64,000 bases of DNA from Limivicinus sp963617275 (GTDB lineage: Bacteria > Bacillota > Clostridia > Oscillospirales > Oscillospiraceae): contig CAVENX010000012.1 in the NCBI GenBank assembly GCA_963617275.1, positions 62,001 to 126,000 of the forward strand. Reading direction: 5' to 3'. The notes beneath the pieces were generated by a model that saw only the letters and a list, made by a program, of their open reading frames with translations, did not search any database and was not told where the DNA came from. The position numbers were made by a program, and so were the translations under genes. This document shows positions 40,118 through 49,295 of this stretch, one piece after another (positions within the stretch are counted from its first letter, which is position 1; every line of letters starts with the position of its first letter).

Positions 40118-40945
40118 ATGGACTTGGCGAAGCTGAAAAACTGTGAGCTTTTTCTGTTCGATATGGACGGAACGCTCTATCTCGGAGACAATGTTTATTC
40201 CGGTGCGATTGAGCTTATGAATGATCTTCCCGCTCTCGGGAAAAAATATATTTATCTTACCAACAATTCATCCCGTGCAGGAAGTGATTATATCACCCGG
40301 CTGTGCCGTCTCGGCTTCCCGTGTGAGCGGGAAAACGTTTTTACCTCCGGTATGGCTACGGGGATGTATCTTAACCAGCGTCATCCGGGCGCAAGCGTGT
40401 ACCTCGCCGGAACAAAGGCGTTTTACAGAGAACTTTTGAGCTATGGCATAAAGCTTGTCAACGACGAAAACGGCCACACCGATGCCGGCGCTGCCGATGT
40501 CGTGGTGCAGGGCTTCGATACCGAGCTTGTATATGAAAAGCTTGATCTGGCATGTCATTTTCTGCGCCGCGGAGCGGAATTTATCGCGGCAAACCCCGAC
40601 TGGGTATGCCCTATGCCCAACGACGAGGTTTTGCCCGACTGCGGTTCGATTTGTGCGCTGCTCACTGCATCCAGCGGGAAAGAACCGATCTATATCGGCA
40701 AGCCCAACCGCAACATGGTTGATGTTATCTCCGCAATGACGGGTATCCCCAACGAAAAGATCTGCTGCGTCGGCGACAGACTTTATACCGATATCGCCGT
40801 CGCTCAGAACGCCGGTGCGGTGTCGGTGCTCGTGCTCTCGGGCGAGACGACACGCGAAATGGCCGACGGGGCAGAGCGCAAGCCGGACTATATCCTTGCC
40901 GACGTTCATGAACTGCACACTCTTCTGAGCTCGGATCCCGCATGA
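40118..40945 (+). CDS. HAD-superfamily (type IIA, NagD-like) phosphatase
   Basis: The 275-residue protein has motif I FLFDMDGTLYLG, motif II YLTNNSSR, the IIA cap (SVYLAGTKAFYRELLSYGIK, GFDTELVYEKLDLA), and C-terminal IGKPNRNMVDVI with motif IV CCVGDRLYTDIAVAQNAG. Related enzymes hydrolyse p-nitrophenyl-phosphate-like, nucleotide or glycerol phosphates (for example AraL and 2-phosphoglycolate/glycerol-3-phosphate phosphatases). The locus context with AraM-type dehydrogenases is notable because AraL and AraM neighbour each other in Bacillus. Confidence 0.9.
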   Translation: MDLAKLKNCELFLFDMDGTLYLGDNVYSGAIELMNDLPALGKKYIYLTNNSSRAGSDYITRLCRLGFPCERENVFTSGMATGMYLNQRHPGASVYLAGTKAFYRELLSYGIKLVNDENGHTDAGAADVVVQGFDTELVYEKLDLACHFLRRGAEFIAANPDWVCPMPNDEVLPDCGSICALLTASSGKEPIYIGKPNRNMVDVISAMTGIPNEKICCVGDRLYTDIAVAQNAGAVSVLVLSGETTREMADGAERKPDYILADVHELHTLLSSDPA

Positions 40946-41029
40946 CCCGGTGCGGCAGTGCCGGTATTAGTACGGAATAAATATTTCAGGGTGCGTCCTG
41001 CCGGCGTGCCCTGTGTTTTTAAGGTGCCT

Positions 41030-42820
41030 ATGAAAATAACCTATATTTTCCCGCTTGCGCTTTTCCTGCTGCTTACGCTGTTTTTCATCTCTCTTCCGAA
41101 TCTGCGCACATGCCGTCTCCCCTCCCGTGAAAAAGGCGGGACGGCCATCGGCAGGTATGACCTTATCATCATGGCCGTTGTCATGTTCGTCTACGGCTGC
41201 GCCGCGTTCCTTGGGCTTGGAAACAAGAGCTCTCCGGAAAGCTTTGCCGCAATGGAAAATGTGAGCGCCGCAGTATACCTCGCGGAAGATAAATACCCCT
41301 CCCGCATAATGCTGTTCTCCGGCGTCGGCGAAGGCCGGTACACGATAGATTTTTCCGAGAACGGGGAGAACTGGCAGCGTCTTGAGGATTTTGAGCAGGA
41401 CTATGTGAGCGTCCTCAAATGGAACGAATATATTCCCTCAACAGAGCTTAAGCCGAGATATGTCCGCTTTACCGGCGTCGGCAGCGTGTATTTGGGCGAA
41501 GTTGCGATGTATGACGGAGACGGTGAGCAGATTGCCCTCTCCCCCGCCGACGGCAGCGCCGCTTCCGTGCTTATCTGCGATGAGCAGGATACGGCACACT
41601 CAAAGCAGCATTTTCTCAACTCCACCTACTTTGACGAGATATACCATGCCCGCACCGCGTGGGAACACCTTAACGCCGTCAAGCCCTATGAGGTGTCGCA
41701 CCCGCCGCTCGGCAAGCTGCTTATCGCGCTCGGCGTGCGCATTTTCGGCATGAGTCCGTTTGGCTGGCGCTTTATGGGAACGTTTTTCGGCATACTGATG
41801 CTGCCGGTCATATATGTTTTCACAAAGAAAATGTTCGGCGGGTACAGTGCCCCCACAGCGGCAGCAATAATCCTCGCCTCCGATTTCATGCACTTTGTGC
41901 AGACGAGGATCGCCACCATTGATACCTACGGTGTGTTTTTCACACTTTTGATGTACCTTTTCATGTATCTTTTCATTGATTGCGAGCACAATGGTGAGCA
42001 CCGGCGTGCACTTGTGTTCCTCGCACTGTCCGGCGTAAGCTTCGGACTTGGCGCGGCGTCAAAGTGGACGGGTATCTACGCCGGCGGCGGGCTTGCCGTC
42101 CTGTGGGCGCTGTTCTGGATATTCAACCGTGAGCGCGGATTCAGAGCCTTTGCAAAAAACGCTCTTTTCTGCGTCGGTTTCTTTGTCGTCGTTCCCGCAC
42201 TTATCTACTATGTCAGCTACGCCGCATACGGCGTCGCCGCGGGTATGCACGGTGTCGGGATGTTCTTCAAAAAAGAATACTTCGATATTGTGATCGACAA
42301 CCAGCAATTCATGTTCACCTATCATTCCGGCCTTGTATCTGAGCATCCTTACTCCTCCAAATGGTATCAATGGATACTCGACATCCGCCCGATACTCTAT
42401 TATCTTGATTACTACGGCGACGGGACGCGCTCCTCCTTCGGCGCGTTTGTGAACCCCGCACTTTGCTGGGGGGGACTGCTGGCGCTGTTTGTGCTGCTTT
42501 TTACGGCAATTTTCAGGCGTGACAGGCAGGCGCTTTTCATTCTCATTGCGTATCTCGCCCAGCTTCTGCCGTGGGTACTTGTGCCGCGTCTCACCTTTGA
42601 ATACCACTATTTCCCCTGCTCCGTTTTTCTCGTGCTCGCACTTGCGTATGTGTTCAGGCTCATGCGCCTCGGCACTCCCCGCTGGAAGCTGTATATCGGC
42701 GGCTTTGCGGCAGTCTCCGTTCTGCTGTTTATCATGTTCTATCCGGCTCTTTCCGGCATGAGGGTCGATAACTCCGCCGCCTCGGCGCTTCTGGGCTGGC
42801 TGCCCACATGGCCGTTTTAA
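41030..42820 (+). CDS. PMT/ArnT-like (GT39) protein glycosyltransferase
   Basis: The 596-residue membrane protein has the GT39/PMT pattern: the acidic luminal loop YFDEIYHARTAWEHLN and SHPPLGKLLIALGVRIFG, then the multi-helix core (GWRFMGTFFGILMLPVIYVF, FVQTRIATIDTYGVFFTLLM). An extra extracellular stretch between the first helices (about 75-190) has discoidin-like features. It transfers a sugar from a polyprenyl phosphate to a surface protein or glycan. AAGGTG lies 3 bases before the ATG at 41030; an upstream in-frame start at 40958 has no site. Confidence 0.85.
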   Translation: MKITYIFPLALFLLLTLFFISLPNLRTCRLPSREKGGTAIGRYDLIIMAVVMFVYGCAAFLGLGNKSSPESFAAMENVSAAVYLAEDKYPSRIMLFSGVGEGRYTIDFSENGENWQRLEDFEQDYVSVLKWNEYIPSTELKPRYVRFTGVGSVYLGEVAMYDGDGEQIALSPADGSAASVLICDEQDTAHSKQHFLNSTYFDEIYHARTAWEHLNAVKPYEVSHPPLGKLLIALGVRIFGMSPFGWRFMGTFFGILMLPVIYVFTKKMFGGYSAPTAAAIILASDFMHFVQTRIATIDTYGVFFTLLMYLFMYLFIDCEHNGEHRRALVFLALSGVSFGLGAASKWTGIYAGGGLAVLWALFWIFNRERGFRAFAKNALFCVGFFVVVPALIYYVSYAAYGVAAGMHGVGMFFKKEYFDIVIDNQQFMFTYHSGLVSEHPYSSKWYQWILDIRPILYYLDYYGDGTRSSFGAFVNPALCWGGLLALFVLLFTAIFRRDRQALFILIAYLAQLLPWVLVPRLTFEYHYFPCSVFLVLALAYVFRLMRLGTPRWKLYIGGFAAVSVLLFIMFYPALSGMRVDNSAASALLGWLPTWPF

Positions 42821-42826
42821 AACGTA

Positions 42827-42854
42827 TCCCCCGGAAAAATTCTCTGCCGGGGGA
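42827..42854 (+). terminator. Weak terminator after the PMT-like gene
   Basis: TCCCCCGG (42827-42834) pairs with CCGGGGGA (42847-42854); no T-run follows. Confidence 0.5.
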
Positions 42855-42945
42855 ATAGAGCGAAATATAATATTCCGTATGCGTTATGAATATAATGTTA
42901 TATTGAATAAATGCCCTGATCGGGCGTGGTGAAAGTACGGGTGCT

Positions 42946-44265
42946 ATGAAAAGAAAAGCGATCAATATCATTCTGACGGCGGCGCTTATAATCTCGTTTG
43001 CCGCCTGTATATGCCTGCTTGCAGGGCAGATACGCTCTGTGAGGCTCAACACGGAGGCGACCCGTTTTCTTTCTCAGGGCGAATACGAGAAAGCACGGGA
43101 TATTTTTTCACTTCTCGGTGACGACGCCATGGTCAGTCGCTGCGGTGAGCTTATCGAGCACCGTACATATCTGGATGCAAAGGCGCTTCTATCATCAGGT
43201 GAGTATGAAGCGGCAAAGGAACTGCTGCTGACCGTGCCGGAGCATCTTGACGCGCAGGAGCTGATAACTGAATGTGACTATCTCCGCGCCTGCAAGCTGG
43301 AGGATGAGGGGGATGCTCTCCCCGCGCTGCGTCTTTTTGAAAGCCTGGCCGGTTATTCAGACAGCGCGGACAGGATCACGGGACTTAAGGAGAAGCTCTA
43401 CGCTCAGGGCTGTGATCTTGCAAACCACTGTAATTTTTACGGCGCTCATGAGATATTTGCGGCGCTTGGCGACTATCTCGACAGCGAAACCATGCTCAAG
43501 CGCTGCGATGCGCGCCTGTCAATGGCGGAGGACGGCAGCAGACCCATTATCACTCCGGAAAACCTTTTCGCAAGCTTCCCTACCGGCGATCTTTATACCG
43601 CAGATACCGGCTACATATTTATCCCCGAAAACTGCGGCAGCACAACGGAATTTCTCATTTTCTTCCCCGGCGGCAGGGACATCGAGGAGCCGAGGGATTA
43701 TATTTACAACTGCATCAACGCCTCATCCAGAGACACCGTTATTCTTTTCCTGTACAAAAACGGCCTTGGCGATATGGAAGGCAAGGCGGAAGCCGCCCTT
43801 GATACGCTCAAAAAAGCGGCTGATGAATGTTCGCTCACGCTCAAGGCTCCGCTTCTGTGCGGGACAAGCATGGGCGCATACCCCGCCATGCACGCCGCCG
43901 CATACTATTACCTGAACCGTTCGCTCACCGTTCCCAAGGTGCTGTGCTTTGATGCAGGAGTCGATTGGGAGGAGACCGATCTAACGCTCTCCGCTTACGA
44001 GTGCGCCCAGCTTGCAAAGGCCGGTACGGAGTTCTGGCTGTTTGAGCAGTACGGCGTCGGCATGAACAGGGAGGGCATAAATCTTATGGCGGCTTCCGGC
44101 TGCAATGTGACCATGTTCGTATGCGCAAATCAGGATCACAACTCTATCCTGTACGACGCGCTGGACTGCGGCATGATAGATTGGGCATTCGAGCGCATAG
44201 CGCCGATAAAGTCCGACAACTACACCTACATTCCGCTCGACGCCGACTCGGTATATCCTTATTGA
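42946..44265 (+). CDS. TPR-like repeat protein with C-terminal alpha/beta hydrolase domain
   Basis: The 439-residue protein has an N-terminal membrane anchor (about 5-25), four TPR-like helical repeats (about 35-185, with recurring SGEYEAAKELL and YSDSADRITGLKEK units) and an alpha/beta hydrolase domain (about 225-430) with nucleophile CGTSMGAYPAMHAA, an Asp in CFDAGVDWE and His in CANQDHNSIL. The Ser-Asp-His set looks complete, so it may be an active esterase or acyltransferase at the cell surface. No close family is recognised; substrate unknown. Confidence 0.78.
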   Translation: MKRKAINIILTAALIISFAACICLLAGQIRSVRLNTEATRFLSQGEYEKARDIFSLLGDDAMVSRCGELIEHRTYLDAKALLSSGEYEAAKELLLTVPEHLDAQELITECDYLRACKLEDEGDALPALRLFESLAGYSDSADRITGLKEKLYAQGCDLANHCNFYGAHEIFAALGDYLDSETMLKRCDARLSMAEDGSRPIITPENLFASFPTGDLYTADTGYIFIPENCGSTTEFLIFFPGGRDIEEPRDYIYNCINASSRDTVILFLYKNGLGDMEGKAEAALDTLKKAADECSLTLKAPLLCGTSMGAYPAMHAAAYYYLNRSLTVPKVLCFDAGVDWEETDLTLSAYECAQLAKAGTEFWLFEQYGVGMNREGINLMAASGCNVTMFVCANQDHNSILYDALDCGMIDWAFERIAPIKSDNYTYIPLDADSVYPY

Positions 44266-44274
44266 ATACAACTG

Positions 44275-44303
44275 ACGCGCCCCTGAAAGAGGCGCGTCAG
44301 TTT
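44275..44303. terminator. Left terminator copy flanking element B
   Basis: ACGCGCCCCTGAAAGAGGCGCGT plus TCAGTTT is the terminator of the hydrolase gene; the whole hairpin extends left to AACTG. The same 29 bases recur exactly at 44501-44529. Confidence 0.85.
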
Positions 44304-44500
44304 GTCAAAGAACCTCAATGAGGTTCTTTGACAAAAGGGCTGCACTGCGCTCTGTGCCTCGGTTGTTCGCCTATGGCGAACAATTCGACACTCGCTACGT
44401 GAGAAGAGTTTTCTCCGACGTACATGCCGCCGGAGAAAACGGTTAGAACTATTTTTTGCCTGCGGGCAAAAAACTCTGCGAGGCTTTTTTGACAGTCTAA
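44304..44500. mobile_element. Element B: 197-bp non-coding hairpin element between duplicated terminators
   Basis: Starts TGTCAAAGAACC, whose hairpin has a perfect 16-bp stem when the left terminator's TTT is included, and ends GGCTTTTTTGACAGTCTAA. It shares 85-90% identity with element A, including stems TTGTTCGCC/GGCGAACAA (loop TAT versus ACA) and TTTTCTCCG/CGGAGAAAA. In the first stem A has TTGAC/GTCAA where B has TTGTC/GACAA, a compensatory pair. It sits between convergent genes. Confidence 0.78.
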
Positions 44501-44529
44501 ACGCGCCCCTGAAAGAGGCGCGTCAGTTT
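44501..44529. terminator. Right terminator copy flanking element B
   Basis: An exact 29-base repeat of 44275-44303; on this side the added CTAAA..TTTAG extends the pairing. Confidence 0.85.
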
Positions 44530-44534
44530 AGGCA

Positions 44535-45713
44535 TCATGCACTGAAGTTTTTGAAAAAATTATTTATAGTTTCTTTGTCAAGCACGGCTTTGCCCTGTAT
44601 CATCTCCCGGCTGCCGCCGCCCCTGCCGCCTATTCCTGCGTTTATCGCCTTTGAATTTGCGCGGAGGTCAACGCTTTTGCTGCCGATAATGTAATTATAT
44701 CCGGCTTCGTCGCTGCCGGAAAATGCCGCTGCAACCGAGCCGCATTTTTCGGTAAGCATATTTACAAACTCCCGCAGGGCGATATCGTCAAGCACATCGT
44801 CAAAAACGCAGATATTGCCCTCGGTTTCGGCGATGCTTTCGGCTTTCATGCGGGCAAGCTCCATGCTGAGTGCGGAAATGCGCTCCTTCTGCTTTGCCGT
44901 GTCAGTCAGCACACGCCCGACCGCCTTGGCGCACTCGTGGCGCTTCGCGCTCAGCAGCTGCGACACGGCAGTGATATTTTCCTGCATGACCCTCACGGTA
45001 TCAAGCGCGTCCATGCCGCATACGAGCGTTACCCTTATTCCGCCTCTGTGGCGCATAAAATCGAGTATTTTGATAAGCCCGACCTCACCCGTGCGGTACA
45101 CATGCGGCGCACAGCAGGCGCAGCGGTCAACGCCCGGGATATCGACGATCCTTACATCGTGGGTAAGCTCAAGCTTGCTGCGGTAATCCATCGAGGCAAG
45201 CTCCTCTCTGCCGGGGAAAAAGGCGGTAACGGGAATATCGGCGCGGACAGCCTCGTTTGCACGTTTTTCGATCTCCATAAGCTCGTTCCACGTAAGCTCT
45301 TTGTCAAAGTCTATGGTCATGCTCTCGCCGCCCATGTGGAAGCCGACATTTTCAACGCCGTGCAGCATATGAGAAATGCCGGAGACAATATGCTCGCCGC
45401 TGTGGTTCTGCATACGTCTGTACCGCTGCTCCCAGTCGAGGGAGCAGCTATATTTTTCGCCGGGATTCAGCGGTGCGGCAACAAAATGCAATATCTCCCC
45501 GCCGTGTTCTTTCACATCCGTGACGCGCACCGTGCCTATATGGCCCGTATCCGCGTTCTGCCCTCCCCCTCCGGGGAAAAAAGCAGTCCTGTCAAGCGAG
45601 ACGGCGGCGCCGTCCTTCGTTTCGTACACACCTGTCACAACGGCGTCAAATTCGTGTATGTGGCTGTCCTCGTAGTAAAGCCGACCGACTATGCCGCTTA
45701 TTTTATCGTTCAT
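44535..45713 (-). CDS. Alanyl-tRNA editing protein (AlaX type) with DHHA1 domain
   Basis: The 392-residue protein has the AlaRS-type editing domain: TAFFPGGGGQNADTG near 40, the zinc-ligand HxxxH in QNHSGEHIVSGI near 100 and Cys/His in RCACCAPHVYRTGEVG near 205. The C-terminal DHHA1-like domain is about 270-392 with the Gly-rich GIGGRGGGSREMIQG. It removes Ser or Gly wrongly attached to tRNA-Ala. It overlaps serA by 4 bases, and linkage with serine synthesis genes fits protection against Ser mischarging. Confidence 0.9.
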   Translation of the reverse strand: MNDKISGIVGRLYYEDSHIHEFDAVVTGVYETKDGAAVSLDRTAFFPGGGGQNADTGHIGTVRVTDVKEHGGEILHFVAAPLNPGEKYSCSLDWEQRYRRMQNHSGEHIVSGISHMLHGVENVGFHMGGESMTIDFDKELTWNELMEIEKRANEAVRADIPVTAFFPGREELASMDYRSKLELTHDVRIVDIPGVDRCACCAPHVYRTGEVGLIKILDFMRHRGGIRVTLVCGMDALDTVRVMQENITAVSQLLSAKRHECAKAVGRVLTDTAKQKERISALSMELARMKAESIAETEGNICVFDDVLDDIALREFVNMLTEKCGSVAAAFSGSDEAGYNYIIGSKSVDLRANSKAINAGIGGRGGGSREMIQGKAVLDKETINNFFKNFSA

Positions 45714-46873
45714 ATCACTCTTACTCTCAAAACATTATCCATTCTGCGTATGGCCTCCGCCACATCCTCACCGATGGCTGTTCCAAGGTCAACGATGGTA
45801 TATGCATACTCGCCGCGGGGCTTGTTTATCATATGCTCAACGTTGATGTTCCTGTCGCCGACAAAATCGAGTATCTTTGTAAGCATGCGCGGAACATTGC
45901 GGTGCAGCACACACAAGCGGCACACGCCCATGCGGCTCAGCGCGGCGTTGGGAAGATTGACGGAGTTTCTTATATTTCCGTTGAGCAGATAATCGTAAAG
46001 CTCCTCCGCCGCCATTTCCGCACAGCGATCCTCACTCTCGGGCGTACACGCGCCGAGGTGCGGCATTGCGATCACATTCGGAGCCTTGAGAATTACCTCA
46101 TTGGGGAAATCCGTCACGTACTTGCCGACCTTCCCACAGTCGAGAGCCGCGGTCATTGCGATGTCGTCCACTACCTCCGCACGAGACTCGTTTATAATGC
46201 GCACTCCCTGCTTCATCATGGAAAACGCCTTTTCATTAAGAAGATGATGCGTGCTCTCGGTATAGGGGACATTGATGCTTATAAAGTCGGAAAGAGAGAA
46301 AATCTCCGCAATATCGTCGCAGCGCTTCACCTCGCGGGAAAGCTGCCATGCCGCCTCGACAGACATGAAAGGATCATAGCCGTAAACCGTCATGCCGAAC
46401 TCAAGCGCGATATTCGCCACCAGCGCGCCGATCGCGCCGAGGCCGATAACGCCGAGGGTCTTCCCCAGAAGCTCAGGCCCAGCGAAATTCGACTTTCCCT
46501 TTTCAACCAGCGACGGTATCTCTTCCCCCTTTCCCGCAAGCGTCTTCACCCATTCGACGGAGCCGATAACATCTCTCGACGCCATCACCATCGAACATAT
46601 CTCCTGCTCCTTCACAGCCTGCGCATTTGCACCGGGTGTATTGAAAACGACTATCCCCTTTTCGGCACAGTCCTCCACCGGAATATTGTTGAAGCCTGAG
46701 CCGGCCCGCGCAACGGCCAGCAGATTTTCGCCGAAATCGTATTCGTGCAGATTTGCCGAGCGGATAAGCATACCGTCTGGCGCGTCAATATCCGCGCCTA
46801 CCTCACAGCCGTGCTTTTTCAGTCTCTCTATGCCGAACGGGGAAATTGCGTTCATTGTTTTTATCTTAAACAT
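45710..46873 (-). CDS. serA: D-3-phosphoglycerate dehydrogenase
   Basis: The 387-residue enzyme oxidises 3-phosphoglycerate in the first step of serine synthesis. It shows the NAD motif LGVIGLGAIGALVANIA, catalytic Arg (RAGSGFNNIP), Glu region (NESRAEVVDDIA) and His in AMPHLGACTPESEDRC. A C-terminal ACT domain (about 315-387, NVPRMLTKILDFVGDRNINV) suggests allosteric control, probably by serine. The gene overlaps serC by 8 bases at its start and the AlaX gene by 4 at its end. Confidence 0.93.
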   Translation of the reverse strand: MFKIKTMNAISPFGIERLKKHGCEVGADIDAPDGMLIRSANLHEYDFGENLLAVARAGSGFNNIPVEDCAEKGIVVFNTPGANAQAVKEQEICSMVMASRDVIGSVEWVKTLAGKGEEIPSLVEKGKSNFAGPELLGKTLGVIGLGAIGALVANIALEFGMTVYGYDPFMSVEAAWQLSREVKRCDDIAEIFSLSDFISINVPYTESTHHLLNEKAFSMMKQGVRIINESRAEVVDDIAMTAALDCGKVGKYVTDFPNEVILKAPNVIAMPHLGACTPESEDRCAEMAAEELYDYLLNGNIRNSVNLPNAALSRMGVCRLCVLHRNVPRMLTKILDFVGDRNINVEHMINKPRGEYAYTIVDLGTAIGEDVAEAIRRMDNVLRVRVI

Positions 46874-47945
46874 GCTTTACCTCAAATTCTTTCATATAAT
46901 CCGCCAGCTTCGCCGCGCCCTCAACAGGCATGGCGTTATACAGCGACGCTCTCATTCCGCCGGTGAGCTTATGTCCCTTGATATTTACAAGGCCACGCTT
47001 CGCCGCGCCCTCTATAAATTCCGCATCCAGCTCTTCGCTGCCCGTGCGGAAGGTGACGTTCATTTCACTGCGTGAATCACTGCGGGCATGGGGAATATAA
47101 AGCCTGCTGGCGTCGAGCACATCGTATATAAGACTCGCCCTCTCCGTGCGAAGCTGTGCCATTCCCTTGACCCCGCCATTTTCCGCCACCCAGTCGAGCA
47201 CCAGCGAGAGCATATATATGCACCAGCACGGAGGCGTGTTGAGCATGGAATCCTTGTCAATAAGCGTTTTATAGCTCATGATCTCCGGCGTGAGCGCCAT
47301 CTCGTGACCTGCAAGAGCCTTGTCGATGATCACCACAGTCAGCCCCGCAGGAGCCATATTTTTCTGCGCCCCGGCATAGATAATGCCGTATTTTGACACA
47401 TCGACCGGACGTGAAAGAATGTCCGACGACATATCGCACACGATCGGCGCGGAACGCGCGGGGGTATAGTGCCACTCGGTGCCGTATATCGTGTTGTTGG
47501 CGCAGTAGTAGAAATATTCCGCCCCGTCCGTAAAATTCAGCTCACTCTGCGTGGGAACGCGGTCATGCCCGGACGCACCGCTGTCATATATCACGTTGAC
47601 GGCGCCGTACTTCTCCGCTTCCTTTGCCGCCTTGCCGGAGAAATTTCCGGTAACGGCATAGTCAGCAGTATTGCCGCAGAGAAGATTCATCGGTATCTGC
47701 GCAAATTGCAGCGTCGCCCCGCCCTGCAAAAAGAGTATCTCATGCGTATCCGGCACGCTGAGCGCGCTTTTGAGCTTTGCCTTCGCGGCGTCAAAAATCT
47801 CCTGAAAGATTTTGCTGCGGTGGCTCATCTCCATTACGGACATGCCGCTGCCGTTATAATTCATTATCTCTCTTCCGGCCTTTTCAAGCACACTCTCAGG
47901 CATGACGGATGGACCGGCGGAAAAATTAAAAACTCTGTCCTTCAT
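46866..47945 (-). CDS. serC: Phosphoserine aminotransferase
   Basis: The 359-residue PLP enzyme makes phosphoserine from 3-phosphohydroxypyruvate. It has the family start VFNFSAGPSVMPESVLEKA, MSHRSKIFQEI, FLQGGATLQFAQIP, the PLP-lysine motif YAGAQKNMAPAGLTVVI and CPTPP-like NTPPCWCIY. The ATG at 47945 fits the family length; in-frame codons further upstream would run into mtaB. It lies 22 bases after mtaB. Phosphoserine phosphatase (serB) is not in the window. Confidence 0.93.
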   Translation of the reverse strand: MKDRVFNFSAGPSVMPESVLEKAGREIMNYNGSGMSVMEMSHRSKIFQEIFDAAKAKLKSALSVPDTHEILFLQGGATLQFAQIPMNLLCGNTADYAVTGNFSGKAAKEAEKYGAVNVIYDSGASGHDRVPTQSELNFTDGAEYFYYCANNTIYGTEWHYTPARSAPIVCDMSSDILSRPVDVSKYGIIYAGAQKNMAPAGLTVVIIDKALAGHEMALTPEIMSYKTLIDKDSMLNTPPCWCIYMLSLVLDWVAENGGVKGMAQLRTERASLIYDVLDASRLYIPHARSDSRSEMNVTFRTGSEELDAEFIEGAAKRGLVNIKGHKLTGGMRASLYNAMPVEGAAKLADYMKEFEVKHV

Positions 47946-47967
47946 ATCTTTATATCCGCTGCGCGCT

Positions 47968-49257
47968 TCAGCGCACCAATTCTCCTGTAAGATTATCACC
48001 CTCAACGCCCGTTATCCTCACATTGAGAGTTTTGCCGCGCAAATTTTCGCCCCTGACCCTGACAAGCACATATGTGTCGCTATGGCCGGTAAAGAAGCCG
48101 TCTTCGCCCGTCTCGAACAAAACCGGAAGCGTCCGCCCGACGGAAGCGGCAAGAAAGTCCCGGTGCATCCGTTCGCACACGCGCTGTGCCTCGTGGGCGC
48201 GTCTGTCCTTGACCGCCTTTGTGCACTGCCCGTCCATTTTATCCGCAGGCGTCCCCGGACGGCGCGAGTACGGGAAAATGTGCATATCGGAAAATGCGCA
48301 TTTTTGGATAAATTCGAGCATCGCAGCGTGATCCTCATCGGTTTCGCCGGGGAAACCCGTTATAAGGTCACATGTAAGGCCGCAGCCGGGAAAATATCTG
48401 CGCAGAAGTTCCACGGCAGAGTAAAAGCGCGCCGTATCGTACTTGCGGTTCATCGCTTTGAGCGTCCTGTCACAGCCGGATTGAAGCGAGAGATGAAAGT
48501 GCCTGCATATTTTTCCGGTCCCGGCAAGACGACGGCAGAAATCCTCCGTTATGACCGTCGGCTCAAGCGAGCCGAGACGGATGCGCATATCAGGCGCAGC
48601 GGCGGCGCAGGCGGTTATCACATCGGCAAGATCCGGCCTGCCCGGCAGATCAATGCCATATGAGGCGACTTCTATCCCTGTAAGTACAAGCTCCCTGAAC
48701 CCGGCGTCGTTTATTTTTTTTGTCTCCGCAGCGGCGTCCTCTATCGGCAGACTGCGAAGTCTGCCGCGGGTGTATGGGATTATACAATAGGTGCAGAAGT
48801 TTACACAGCCGTCCTGAATTTTAAGCATCGCCCTCGTGCGTCCGGCGACCGCGCCGGCCGGGAGCTTTTCAATCTCCCGGCGTTTGAACGGTTCATCTAT
48901 ATCGCGGTACTTTTCGCCCGCGGCGGCGGCTTTTTCAACCGCATCAACAAGCTTTTCCCGATTGTTCGCCCCGAATATAACATCCGCGCCGAGCGCTTCC
49001 GCCGCCTCCGGCTCTATCTGCGAATAGCAGCCGCACACAGCGACGACAGCGTCCGGATTCTCCTCCCGCAGGCGGCGTATGAGCTGGCGGGACTTTCTCC
49101 CGCTCTCCGCCGTCACGGCACATGTGTTGATGATGACCGCATCGGCAAGCTCACCGGGCGCGCACGGCTCATGGCCGCGCTCATGCAGAAAAGTTTCCAT
49201 TGCCTGCGTTTCATATTGGTTGACCTTACAGCCGAGAGTGGCTATAATATACTTCAT
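47968..49257 (-). CDS. mtaB: tRNA t6A37 methylthiotransferase MtaB
   Basis: The 429-residue radical-SAM enzyme adds the methylthio group to t6A37 of tRNAs. It has the N-terminal UPF0004 domain with IIATLGCKVNQYETQAM and further cluster cysteines (INTCAVT, VCGCYSQ), the radical-SAM CxxxCxxC in DGCVNFCTYCIIPYTRG near 148, and a C-terminal TRAM-like domain. AGGAGTT is upstream. It is the first gene of the mtaB-serC-serA-AlaX operon and is divergent from the cysteine desulfurase gene, a plausible sulfur supplier. Confidence 0.93.
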   Translation of the reverse strand: MKYIIATLGCKVNQYETQAMETFLHERGHEPCAPGELADAVIINTCAVTAESGRKSRQLIRRLREENPDAVVAVCGCYSQIEPEAAEALGADVIFGANNREKLVDAVEKAAAAGEKYRDIDEPFKRREIEKLPAGAVAGRTRAMLKIQDGCVNFCTYCIIPYTRGRLRSLPIEDAAAETKKINDAGFRELVLTGIEVASYGIDLPGRPDLADVITACAAAAPDMRIRLGSLEPTVITEDFCRRLAGTGKICRHFHLSLQSGCDRTLKAMNRKYDTARFYSAVELLRRYFPGCGLTCDLITGFPGETDEDHAAMLEFIQKCAFSDMHIFPYSRRPGTPADKMDGQCTKAVKDRRAHEAQRVCERMHRDFLAASVGRTLPVLFETGEDGFFTGHSDTYVLVRVRGENLRGKTLNVRITGVEGDNLTGELVR

Positions 49258-49295
49258 GCATAACTCCTATAAATATATGATCTGACGGTGAAAAA

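Noticed and set aside
45833..46699. 288-codon frame antisense to serA
   Set aside because: The minus strand is an unmistakable phosphoglycerate dehydrogenase.
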